Shown in pieces: positions 45,203 to 57,300 of a stretch of 64,000 bases of DNA. Source of the stretch: Phellopilus nigrolimitatus. Taxonomy: Eukaryota; Basidiomycota; Agaricomycetes; Hymenochaetales; Hymenochaetaceae. The DNA lies in the NCBI GenBank assembly GCA_021029095.1, contig JAJOHG010000141.1, forward strand, positions 1 to 64,000, in the 5' to 3' direction. The position numbers and the translations under genes were made by a program. Every line of letters begins with the position of its first letter. The first letter of the stretch is position 1. Under the pieces are notes generated by a model, which saw nothing but the letters and a program-made list of their open reading frames with translations, had not been told where the DNA came from and searched no databases.

Positions 45203-45891
45203 CCAAAAGCTGCGCATCTCTCTTGGGACTTGTATACTATATAAATTCTATTTTGTATTCTTGAATCTTCGGAACCTGAAATAATCTGTCTGTATTTTGT
45301 ATATAACTAGCACAAGTGTCGAGACAAGGAAGGATGTTAAATATAGAGGTCTTATCTCCCTTTTTTTTTTTTGTCCACCACTATCCGTACATGTAGATGA
45401 AATATCCGAAATGGTTTCTTTAGTGTTGCTCGAGTGATTGTGACATGATCGTGACTGACGCGTGGTGTATGCGCGTTTGTAGCCTTGGCACTGTAGCCAG
45501 GCGGCAAGTGTCCTACAAGTTGGCGGCTTTCATACAGCTGCTAAGTGTCGTAAACAGGTCTGATTCTTGTCTCGTTCAAGCTGTCTAAACAACTGTCTTC
45601 CAAGCACGAACGTTAGTGAATCGTACAAACCCAAGTTACGCGGCGTCGCGTGTAGATTCGATTTCTATTTTTCGTGCGGCACGGCTCCTGTACTGTCTAT
45701 CTACCAACTTGCACCTGGTTCTTCGAAGGCCGCAAGACAAGAGATCTGAACCTCGCTTCGCTTGTTCGAAACTCTTGTTCAATAGACAAAGGCGCTTGCT
45801 AGTGGCTATAAATTTTGAAGGGTACCGCTTTTCTTCCATTTCTCACTACGACCTCTGCACTTCCTCCTTTACGCGACTTTAAGCACTTGCG
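45203..45891. other. intergenic between the two dynamin paralogues
   Basis: About 690 bp with no gene; presumably the terminator of the first paralogue and promoter of the second. Confidence 0.5.
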
Positions 45892-48800
45892 ATGGCGAGC
45901 AGCTCGAGTGCTGTCGGGATAGCTGGCTTTGACTATGCTAAGAAAGTGCAGGTGTTGATCAAGCTCATAACGGAGTTGCGAGCTCTAGGGTACGTTATCT
46001 GCCTCGGTCTTTTTTGCTCCCACCTTTTATATAGCTATTTATAAAAGTGCGCAAGCCGACATCGACCTTCCGCGAATTGCTGTCATCGGAAACCAATCGG
46101 CTGGGAAGAGTTCGCTGGTTGAGGCTATCAGCGGAGTATGCCACCGCCTACTTTCCGTCAAGCATCGTGATTTATTTATTTTGTCGTCTAGATTTCCGTC
46201 CCAAGAGCTGCGGGGACATGCACGAGGTTTGTCCTTCAAATATCTTGCTCAAACAATGATTATAAAAGAGCTCGAAGGTGCCCGATGGAGTGTCGCCTAA
46301 CGTACTCACCAGGTCCGTTTAAATGCCAGGTCCTCCTGCGCATCGAGAAGGATGAGAATGGAAATCCGCTTCCGGAAATGAAGGTCGTATAGTCCAACAT
46401 ACCTAAATCATACATCAGCAATTTACCCAGGGTCGTACAGGAGGAGAAATTCGGACCTGTACTCCACGATAAGAGCCAGCTCGAAGATATGCTTCGGCGT
46501 GCACAACTTGCTATTCTCAATCCTAGTCTTGCTGCGGAGAAATTTATCGATCTTGATCTTAGCAAGGTTTCGGCTGGCCAAAAACCGGCTGGATCAACCC
46601 GACAGCTACAATTCTCGTCGAATGTCGTGTGCCTGGACTTATCGAGCTCAGAAGTCACCGATCTTTCTTTTATAGATCTACCAGGTAAGTAGTATGAGTC
46701 TCGAGCGAAGCTAATTTCTTATTGAGCGATACCTAAAGGCATTATTTCTAATGTCTCGGAGGGCGAAGATCCCAAAAACATTGAATTGGTGAAAAGCCTC
46801 GTGAAGGAGCATATCTCTGGGAACGCACTCATCCTCTTGACGATAACCATGAGAGGTAACAATCTTGACAGCATAGTTACATCTAGCTGTGCTGACCCTC
46901 GTATAGATGATATCCAGAATCAAAGTGCCGCCCTCCTTGCGAAAGCGGCGGATCCTTACGGCCTTCGCACAATTGGTATCACTCTGGTTATATTCTTCCA
47001 CCTATTACCTTTACTGATGTCAAACTTTAGGCGTTTTGACGAAGCCGGACACTCTTCAGGAGGGCGAGCATCAACCTTGGCTCAATGTCCTTGCGGGCAG
47101 GGATCATCCGCTTCATCATGGCTACTACGTGACGAAGCAACCTGCCGTGATAGAGCTTTCTGAAAAACTCGATCACGGGGATGCGCGCAAGCGAGAGCGA
47201 GAGTATTTCTCGACGGTTACACCTTGGAATGCAGCAGAGTCGCACATCAAGACTCGGATGGGTGTCCCTAATTTAACCAAAGAGCTTAGCAGACTGCTTA
47301 GTCAGCTCATCGAGTTAACGTGCTCCCTTTTTGTTTTCCACCGTCTTTACCTTCGCTTATACAAAACCTAGGTTACCGAAATTACGCGCAGATTCGAAAA
47401 CTAACCTTGACAAGTGCTTGCGAGAGCTTCAATCACTCCCACCACCACCTCCAGAAAATCCGATTGCCGAGTTGCTTCGGCTTGTGTCATTTTTCACTGC
47501 CGATCTTAGTAACTACGTCTGGGGTTCTCCAGCATATGAGTCGCTTATCCAACACTGCAGACCCGCATATGCGAAGTTTATGAAAGATATCATCAAGACT
47601 GGTCCAAACTTCGTTGCGGAAACCAGAAAAGTTGGTTCCTCGACGAAAAGAGGGAAACCTGCGAACCTTCATCCCATTTTTACGACGCCCACGAAAAGAC
47701 CGGCTCCAAGTTCCTCGAGATCGGATTCAGACCCGCCTTTATCTCCTGGAACGCAAGAAATCTACGAGAGCATGACCGTAAACCCAAAGGCCTCTTCTCC
47801 ACCTGCCTTTGGTGCCCCTCAGCCAGCGACAAACTCAAACATCTTTGCTTCTGCTCTTAAAGGACCGTCTCTAGCAGCAGCTAGTTCATCCTTTTTCGGT
47901 CAAAAGTCCTCGAACACATCCCTGTCAGGAACTGGAGCCACTCTTTTCGGCGCCGCTCCTGCTAAATCCTCGAATGTCGCCGAGAGCACAAGCACGAATA
48001 ACACATTTTCGTTCAACCCGTCCAACATTTCTAATGCAACAAATGGTAGCGGATTCAGTAAATTCGGCGGCGGACTTTTCGCCAACGGAGCTCAGACAAT
48101 GAAGAACGGCTCAAATACATTCGGTGCAGGACCCTCTTTCAGTAATGCCGCAAAGCCTGCGTCGGGTAACCCTTCTGAGTCAAACGATAAAGACGAGACA
48201 CAACAAGTAGAAGTTGGGGATGATGAGTTCGCACAAGTCCGACCAAAACGCGCGCCGATGTATCTTAATGAAGTCCGCGAATTTATCGAGAGGTAAGAGA
48301 TTGCTTTATGATTCCGAGTATTTTACTCAACTTTGCCTCCTGAAAGCTCTTTGACTCGACAATTGCCTCTGACTGTTCCACATGAAGCGAAAGCAAGATT
48401 AATCGAGCAGTGCTTCGAAGAGTGGCCTGCCCTATCAGAAAAATGTTTCGACGTGGTGCACACGGCTTTCAAGGACTGTCTCGAAGGACTTGTTTGCAAG
48501 AATTTCCAAAGGTATACCAATGGAGGCCTCTGTGAGCACGTTAGGTGGGCGCGGCTTCTATCCAATTCGCTGCAAAATTAATATACTCTGAAGAAACATC
48601 GTCGAAAAAGAGCTTGAAAAAGCAAAGGAGCGGACAATCGAGCGTCTTCTGTGGATGATTGAGCTGGAGAACCCACCTTTCACACAGAATGAGCATTATT
48701 TCGTCGATTATAAGGAGAAGTACCTCGCCCAGTATAGAGAGCAGAGAGGTGTAAGTCTTCCCTATCTAACTGTTGTCAGTTCATCATTGGATAGCGACCT

Positions 48801-49287
48801 TTTGCCGCAGGGAAAGAGCGCACAACCGGATGCCACGGTTGTGAACGAGGCTTTAGCGAAGCTTACAGAACTAGGCTTCTCCGGCGTTACTGCATTAGAC
48901 CTTCAAAAGCTTCACGGACCGGACAAATACGAACAGGAATTGATCCTGATGGCTGAGGTTCGCGCGTACTTCAGAGTAGCTTACAAAGTACGTAAAAGTC
49001 AAAAGCTAAGAATCGAACGAGAGGAGCCATCCCTGATGCATTTTGTCCTTCAGCGCATCATCGACAACATCCCCCGCGTGATCGATCATGAATTTCTACA
49101 TAAAACGCGAAAGAGCATGCAGGCAGCACTCATCAAGGAGCTTGGCATGGGTGAGCATAATTCTGCGCAGCGTGCGGCTGCGTACCTCAGCGAGGAACCA
49201 CGATATCTCGTCCGGCGTGAGGAGCTCCTTCAAATGAAGGACAGGCTGGAGGGCGTTCTAGAGAAGCTGTACAAGTTCACGATCTGA
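45892..49287 (+). CDS. Mx-like dynamin paralogue 2 with FG-rich insert
   Basis: Intact large GTPase. It starts MASSSSAVGIAGFDYAKKVQ. The G domain has GNQSAGKSSLVEAISG, PRAAGTCTR, DLSFIDLPG (G3) and VLTKPDTLQEGEH (G4). The middle domain contains MGVPNLTKELSRLLSQLIE and PPPPPENPIAELLRLV. Then a low-complexity insert (47650-48245) absent from the upstream paralogue is rich in FG dipeptides (FGAPQP, FFGQKS, TLFGAAP, KFGGGLF, NTFGAG). The C-terminal SLTRQLPLTVPHEAKARLIE to DRLEGVLEKLYKF is the effector domain. Several short GT-AG introns interrupt it. Mx-like dynamins bind membranes and oligomerise; the FG insert resembles nucleoporin FG repeats, so nuclear-pore contact is a speculation worth testing. 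Confidence 0.87.
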
Positions 49288-49949
49288 TCAGTTATTCTGA
49301 GTGTCGATTGTCCATTTTGCATACGTCTATCCTGTTCCGCTTGGTACATTTGTAAAGTATAGCAACTTCTGGTGACGATATCAGGGGCGTTTCAGTTATA
49401 ATTTTACGTAAAGGGTATTTGGTTGCTAAGCATTTGTTGATCTTCTCTCGCATAAGGCATCACACCCGAGCCACAACTTGTGTTCCAGACTTTTCGTTGA
49501 TTTTAATTCATACATAAGCGTAAATAAGCGTAAAATTGATCCCTCTTCCCTCTCCCACTCTGCAGTCTCCAATTCAGTATATTCTCCTTCTATGCCTTTA
49601 TTTCCTGAGAGCTCATTCTGTTTTGGCAGGATTGTATTCTTATCATTATCTTGTCACATCCAACGGCCGCGAGCATAAGATATGTAAATGATGAGCAATC
49701 GTATTTCCCATCAAATCCGAAGGTATGCCATTGATTTTAGACGATGATATGACGCTTCCGTCACCGCAGTTGTGTGCTTGATAGTGGTCACTGCTCCAGT
49801 GTTCCACATTTACTCGAATATAGATAAAACAATCGGATTCTTCCCGTAGTTGAAATCATTGTTTATCGTTTTACCCGGAGATACCTAACCTGCTATTTAT
49901 GAAGGCCCATGACTCTTTCAGATAAAGCTATACTTTATGAGAGTAGTTA

Positions 49950-51420
49950 AAACAAAAAACTAATGCGTAAGTTTGATTAGGCTGCACGAGTCAGCTAGCT
50001 TTTTGGACTAATTTATGGACTTTTCCATCCGCCAAAAACTTAGCTCACTCGTGTGGCCGAACGGGGCCTTGGTTCTCCGTCGTCTGTCAATATGCCCAGT
50101 GTTACACCTGATGATCATGCAGACCTCCGGCAGATCTCTAGCATCTTTCATATGTCCTCGTATGATCTTGCTACTCAATTCGACTTCAACGAGAGTTTGG
50201 TCTTCTGACAGTGGCGTGATGACTTACATCTACTTGCTGCGTATCAGCGGGACCGCCTTCTGCACATTTGGGGGATACAGGACACGTCTCCCCCAAGATA
50301 GTGGTCTAGTGCCTGCTAGGTGTAAGAGGATTCCAATCTGCCTTTTGTCGGCGGCTGTGAATGTGCTGGGCGACTGCGGCGCCTGCATCGGACAAATTAC
50401 GGGCAGTGCATTCTTTTTTCTCCACGATTTGTTATCAGCATCTAACTAGTCTACCGTCCTCTGGCATATTTTCAGCCCTTTAACTCGGCGGCGCCTCCGC
50501 ATGTTGATTGTGGTGCTCTGTACACCTGTCCCAATGATACTTGACAACAATTTAACACGACTCTTCAAGATGGCGCCCCTAAGACATCTAATGTATCGCT
50601 AATCCTGCTAGCACCCGATGTCGGTGCCGCGACTTAGCCAGTGGCAGGGACGCCGGCGGCTGCAGGCACCTTCATTTGTGGCTCCAGGGACATGTCTCGG
50701 ACAGGATCTGCGGCGATCTCCCTCTGCCTACGGCCTCTGTTCAAATTATCAAATTGACACGCAGCAGTTTAGACTAACGCGGGGAGTCCGATACAATTCT
50801 GAGACATTGTACGGTTAAGCATTTACTCGTGCACTATAGCCAGGAATTCACTCAGGGGCACTGTTGCATTGTCGCACTGTCTCTATCGCTCTTTACGCTT
50901 CGGCGGTATACACATTCATGGCATATGATTTCAGTGACGCATTGAGGAACCCTCCGGCCTGTCCCGCCTCTCCAACCGCACCTACTCCGCTTTCTCCTTT
51001 CTACTTTTAAGGTGAGCACAGCAGGGTGGCAAAGGACCTTGGGCCGCCTTCCATGCGATACACACTCAAAACCTAAATATCTGACATGCAGACGGCGCCG
51101 ACGTCAACATCTCCATGGCATTTCTCGAGTCTCATGATCGCCACGAGCCCAAAGCCTAAACCGCCGACCTAACTCCTGCCCAACTGAAGCAAATAGATGC
51201 TCACGCAGGAAAGCGTGCCGGCAAATGCCTCGGGGGTGCGTTCTGAATTGGCGCTGCTTCCTGCTCGTGTGCGCATAGTGTGGAGCGCCGATTGCCCGTC
51301 CTGGCGACTCAATTGATAGGGATTCCGAAGGCCTTGGGAACCGGAACTCTGAACCAGGTGCACGGAGCGTGTGCGCGGGAGTTTGTGAAGATATGGGCAT
51401 GTCTGTGTTCTAGTGTGCTA
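49950..51420 (+). pseudogene. decayed coding fragments
   Basis: Several short protein-like stretches appear in changing frames with stops between them: FHMSSYDLATQFDFNESLVF and QWRDDLHLLAAYQRDRLLHI near 50140-50270, PFNSAAPPHVDCGALYTCPN and QDGAPKTSNVSLILLAPDVG near 50480-50620, and DGADVNISMAFLESHDRHEP with TADLTPAQLKQIDAHAGKRA near 51090-51230. Composition is coding-like but no frame stays open and no family is recognised. It looks like one or two genes in decay rather than an intact gene. Confidence 0.4.
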
Positions 51421-53005
51421 GCGGCATAGGGAGCTACAGACCCGGTACATGTGCTGACAAAGTCAATACTGAGCTTCGCGGCTTCGCTGGGGTTCGCAAC
51501 TGTATGTTGTGGCGTGTCCTGGTGTTTGCCGGAGCCCTGCTTATAATAGTTACGGGAAGGAAAAAATAGCGAGACCTTATTGCATGAACGCTGTTGCTGG
51601 TGGCCTTTCGTTAAGTTTTAGGACAAAGTGCGCGGAGAAGACTACCTCAAGGAGGGGAAAGAACTGCGCATTACCGCATCGCGAGACGTTCCGCACTCGA
51701 CCACTTTGGCGAACTTCGCAACAATGGCGTGATCGAGCAGTGCGACGGCTGACGTTGCCAGTTCGCGGCCGTGTTCGCAGCGACCGTTGCTTATAGTCAG
51801 GGCGGGCTTGGCATGCTCGAATTGTGTAGAGCCATTGAGAGATCCTCCGACAGTTTGTTTATTTCTAAAGATATCCACGGGAGTCAGAGGACGACGGTGG
51901 GATAGGGGCAGGTGACCGGAGCTTTGGAGGACAGGAACGGAAAGCGTAACACGGATACTCTCGAAGGAAGCGGTGAATCGGATCCAATTGCCGAAAGGCA
52001 GAGTCTCTTTGCCTGTTTATGTATCGCCAAGCCAGGCGAGCTAGAAAGCCCGGGAAATCGCGACATAATTGTCTTAAGCAGGCGCGCTTTGATAATCAGC
52101 CACACGACTTGTTTCATATTTCTATCCGAAACGTTACGTCCGGTGATAACCTCGGACGTTTGGGTCTGACGGTTAGCGTTGTGGCACGGGACAGAATGAT
52201 CGGGTCGTCAGAGGACGGGCGAAGCGAGGGAGACCACCTGGGACCGTTTAGACATCATAGTTGGGAAAAGTAACGTAGGAGATTAAATTGCGAAGGACTG
52301 TGAACAATGGGCGGGCTCATCTATGTTGCGAATGATGGCGATTCGTGAGAGGTTTGGGAGGTGGGTTGACTGTTGGCGGAATTTAGGCTTTGTGCGAACA
52401 GAAAAGTCAATCTGAGATAAACAGGAAGTGTGCAAAATGGAGAGATGGAGCGCAAATGTGATGGAAGGACTTCCGAATTTCTCGAGCTCGAACGGCATAC
52501 GATGAGTCGCACTGGCGCCGGCGATGACAGCAGAAGTCGACACCCTAGTTCAGTCGTGCTGAGCTCAGAGTTTTGACATCATAACAGAGTCGTCAGCTTC
52601 GTGTTCTTTCTGAAAGATGCAGAACGCTAGGCCATATAGAGTTGTTAACTGTGCCCGGTGATCGTGGACAAGCTTTGTGAATGAATTACAAGTCCGGAAT
52701 GATACATAGCAGCAATAGAGTGAGATCGAATGCATCGAGTGCGCGTGCAGATGACCTGGAAGACACGTATGAATAGTGCTAAAGGCAAGGCAATGAATTC
52801 ACAGTGAATCATTGGAGGAGGATCATCATGAATGATAAGGAGAACGGAAAGCATATTGCTGTGCGCGCCGAGTGCCCTTGGAGCGGGCCAAGGCCTAGAA
52901 CGTTTTCGGCCTTTGTGAAGAGGGTTGCGTTCGGAACAAGGGAGTTTTAAGGAACCTGAGAAGGAGAAGAAGACGAGACTATGTGTGATCCGGATGCGTT
53001 GGAAG
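51421..53005. other. gene-free stretch
   Basis: Only short motif-free frames on both strands. Ends at the GTTGGAAG target duplication (52998-53005) of the hAT-like element. Confidence 0.45.
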
Positions 53006-53486
53006 TAGTGTTGTGGGCAAAACTCAAACTGGCGAGATTTGCCATTTTGCCTGGCAAAACCTGGCAATACTATGTTTTGCCGGTATGGCAAAATTGTAAT
53101 ATGCTCTAAATCGCTTTTTCTGGCGATTCTGACCTCGAAAAGGCATTGCAAGAATAAATTTCAATTCCGGCAAAACTTGGCTTCGGAGGTGGCCGGCCGG
53201 AGCCGAGGGTTATAAGTAATCAGGACTTCCATAAAGAGAAGTGATTTCGGTGAAATTCTTGATGATTACGGCGTACATTAAATGCAGAAAAATGCATCCG
53301 TTGGCGAGGAGTGCAAATGGACACAACCTGCAGGTTAATTTCTCCAAATTTCCCTGCCATTCTCTAAAAATATATAACTTCTGCCAGGTTTTGCCAGCCC
53401 AAAATTCGGGCTAAGTATTGCCAAACGGCAATTGCCATTTTGCCAGGCGGCAACGGCAAAACCCTCGAGTTCCGCCAACAACACTA
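53006..53486. mobile_element. hAT-type MITE (481 bp)
   Basis: The element begins TAGTGTTGTGGGC and ends with the inverted GCCAACAACACTA. An exact 8-bp duplication GTTGGAAG flanks it at 52998-53005 and 53487-53494. An 8-bp duplication and YAGNG-type ends are the hallmarks of the hAT superfamily. The interior is packed with GGCAAAA/TTTTGCC words in both orientations near each end, possible transposase-binding subterminal repeats. No transposase frame is present. Confidence 0.88.
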
Positions 53487-53494
53487 GTTGGAAG

Positions 53495-54366
53495 ACAAGA
53501 AGGGCGCAACCGGCATCTGCGGGATTAATTTGGTCGGAAAGGAGACAGCGAGTGTCGGACTCGAGGCCATGGCAGGTAAGCTTTGTTTTTCGGTCTTCCA
53601 GATGGGAGAATGTGCTTGAGGGAGGAGCAAGAGCCAGAAAGAGTGGAAAGCGCAGAGAAGGCGTTGAGATAGCGTGAGAGGCAAGAAGAAAGAAGGAGGG
53701 TGGTGGGCGACGCGACGCGACGGAGAGTTGGAGATGAATGCATACAAGCGCATACACGCACACGTCTTATCGCGTCGCGGTGACTGTATGCGTACTCATA
53801 GAGCATCGGCGATCAACGATCTCGATCTAGCATTCATTATCTGCCGCCCAATTGATGGATCCTCTATGTCGGTCAGATTCGATCGGACGTCGGAGCCGTG
53901 CTCAATAGTTGCTCGACGACGGAAGCGACGGCGACCAGGGCTGTCTTTTGTACTTGGAAGGCAGCGATAAAAACGGAGGGAAGAAGAGAGAAGAAGAGGG
54001 ATGCCAAAGAGCAAAGTCCAGAAAAAGAAATCGCGGGTTCCGGCTTGTCGAAACGGCTCTTGATGGGGACAACGAAGTCATCTAAGCGGTCTCTGGGGGG
54101 CTCACATTGGGTCAGCCGACCCCAAGAGAAGCATAACACGAGGCCCGCTTCTGGATCTGTCAATTACAGATCTGCTTAAATAGATAGTCGTTCCCACGCC
54201 CTCATATCTAAACTCCGTCAACGCTCTTTACTTACCGACTTCCTCAAGTTCCAGTCGCTCCGTCTCCTCCCTTGCTCTTTGCCTCCGTCCACTTCACCAA
54301 CGACGACGACGACGACCACGCGACGACGACAACGACAGCCTCGACTACAGCTGCGACGACACCGTC
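53495..54366. other. intergenic, PPS1 promoter region
   Basis: No gene recognised. The last 150 bp before 54367 contain CGACGA-type simple repeats in the presumptive 5' UTR of the phosphatase gene. Confidence 0.45.
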
Positions 54367-57300
54367 ATGACCGACTCCGACCTCTTGGATTCCCCCCGCC
54401 CCTTCGACAACGTATCCAGCGTGCAGATCCCGACGCCCACCGTTCAACGTCTGCCCGTTCTCTTGCCTCGCCCGCATCCCCATCAGCCTATACGCGCCAT
54501 AGACGCGGACACCTTTACCGATTACCATCTTGCCCACCTCACGAGCGACGTCCCAGACTCTGTTCTTTTCCCCTTCTTACACGGCCTTGAGGGCGACAAT
54601 CTCCATCAGAACTCGTTCTTTGCCGCCTCCAGTGGTCTTGATCTCGGTCCGCGGCGGTCAACCTTAGGCGGTGCAAATGAGACTGAGGATGGAAGTGGTG
54701 CTGAGAGAGAAGGAGCTTACGCGCATATATCGAGGGTCAGCTCACCGAACGTTGTGAAGGTCCCGGAATACCGCGGACTGGTGTGGGTCGCGTGCGACGA
54801 GGACGAGCTTCAGTCAGATGGTCATGCGCAGACGCAAGATATTGACCTGGATGACGATGAGGATTTTGACTTTGAGTACGATGAGGAGTATGAACAGGGC
54901 GAAAGCGAGGAGGACGACGACGCGTATGACCATGGGGAGCTGATGCAGGTAGACGATGTCGAAGTTAACGCCGGCGCGACACAACTCGACGCGCCTCCGG
55001 AGAGTGGACATATGCACCCTGAGGCGCTCCGCAAGCCCTTGGCCTCAGCTCCCATTGCCATACAGACGGGTCCGCATTTCATACACAATCACACCTCGTT
55101 TTTCACTGCTCCGTTCCCTGCTCCATCCTCTTCACATCACCACAATGCCCATGCCCACGGTGCGCATCCAGCAAATACAATATACTTTCCTACCTCCATA
55201 TCCTTACCAAATTCTTTAGTCCCCCATTCTTCCTCCGCCGAAGCAGGGCCTGATCCGGGGTGCGAGCGGCGCCTGTCCACGTCGTCCATCACCACCTCCG
55301 AGTCGACCTCATCATCCGCTTCAACATCCGCAAGCGACTCTACCCACTCGCACTTCGAGTTTTCAGCGAGTGAAAGTTACTCAACGACTGCGTCAAGCGT
55401 TGGACAACTCAAGGACTTCGATGCTGATGTCGATGCTAGTACGGACTGCGACTCTGCCTCGCCGACGGCATTCTCTCCTACCGGAACAGATTCGACGGCG
55501 TTAACGACACCATGCACAAGTCCTGCGACAGACATCGCTATTGACGATTGCATTCCGACGGTCGCGCCAGAGACGCCTTTTGTCAAGCCTTCGGCCCCTC
55601 CTCTACCTCCCAAATCATCAAGCGCCACGAGCACAACGACGGTTTCCACCAATAAGCCTTCTTCATATGACCCGTCAGCTACCATATCCGTCTCGACCCC
55701 GGCCACGGAAAGTGGCCCATTTGATGATAAGGGAGTTAATGATATGATAGAAGAGCTCAAGCATCTTACCATCACGTCTTCTTTTCGCTCGAACGATCTT
55801 TTGACGACGGATTCTGTCGACGGCGGCCCTATCTTTGTGGCGCCCCGAGTGCCCGATGGCATTAGTTTGAGGAATTTCGGGATTCAGGTGGTGAGTTATC
55901 AAGTTTATCAGACAAACATGGTGTTTTCTCTAGAGCATTCGCATGTCGGCCGTTGAAGAAGTGACGAGATCGAGGAGGTGATCTGGTGGGAAGACATGCG
56001 CATTTATCCCCACACCTCTTCCGTTTGGTTCGGTGTCTTAGGAATGATCACGTGCTTACTTTTTAAATCTGTCTACACAGCCGATCTATGCGACGCTCTC
56101 AGATATCGTGGTCTATAGCGCGAATGCTACCCCTGGTGCAATGCGCGCAGCCTTCGCCTTAGCAGAGAAATTCAAAATTGCCGTTGAGCGCAAAGCGGCC
56201 GAGAGGAAGCAGAGATATGAAGCAGCTGGCGTCGAAGTGGTATGGGTGCGCCAGGGTGGGCTCGGCCAAGCAGTTCCTGCTGAGGAGAAGGATGTGGTGA
56301 AAATCATAGACGTAATCGGGAACAGATCGCGAGAAGAAAGTGAGGACGCGATGGACGTAGAAGATGGTGGGTTAAACGCACATGCGAAGGAAAGTTTAAG
56401 CAGCGGTAGTGGCCGCCCACGTGCATACCTTGTTGCGTACAATGTCTTCGTCCTCACTGACCCTCTGCATGTCCTCGCTCGCAAGGCACCTTGGATGGTC
56501 AGCCGGCTCTCGGATTCGACCGACCAGGCCAGCACTGGAAACGTGTCTAACTCTGGGGATACCAGCGCACATCCAGTGGGGAGGAAAGAGGCCGGTGCGA
56601 GCGAGCCTATTGCACCTACCAAATCCGATGGCACGTCGAATGATTCTGCTGCGGAGCACTCATCAAAACCGACGATTACTCCTACAGTGGACTTCGGTCA
56701 ACGCGAGCGCGATGAAATGCGTGAGCTGACGAAGACGACGGCGATCCTTGGCGATTGTGTGTACCTCGGCAATGCGAGCGATGTCCCGCTGCCCTCGCTT
56801 CCTCCCGCCCGCTTAGGCAAGAGCGCAAAGTCTGACCTTGTGAAGGCAGACAAGCGGTCAGCGAATGGCTACAATGAGGATGTAGGCGCAAGCTCGAGCT
56901 CGGGCTCATCGGCGGAAAAGACGAAGCGGGAAGAGGGAGAAGTTGAAGAAGATCCCTTCGATAGTTCAAGTAATCCAATGGGCTACGATGTTTGCATAGA
57001 ATGTCGCGACCCCGCGTCGTTACCTTCCCCGGAGCAACTGCGCGCTGCGGAGGCGCATCTCGCAACGCTCGATGCACACTGGAGCGCGCGGAGTTTCGCC
57101 CAGGAATCCGAGTCTTCTTCTACTTCGTCTACTATGTTCACGTCTTCCTTACGCCCCCCTCGCCCTGCGCCTTCCGCATCCCATATTGTGCACCTCACGT
57201 TCCCTGCATCGCCGCCATGTTTCGCATACACCATGTGGCACCTGACGCCTTTCCTCAACTTCATCTCCGGGCTTGTTGCACCTCGCCAGCACCCGCCGTC

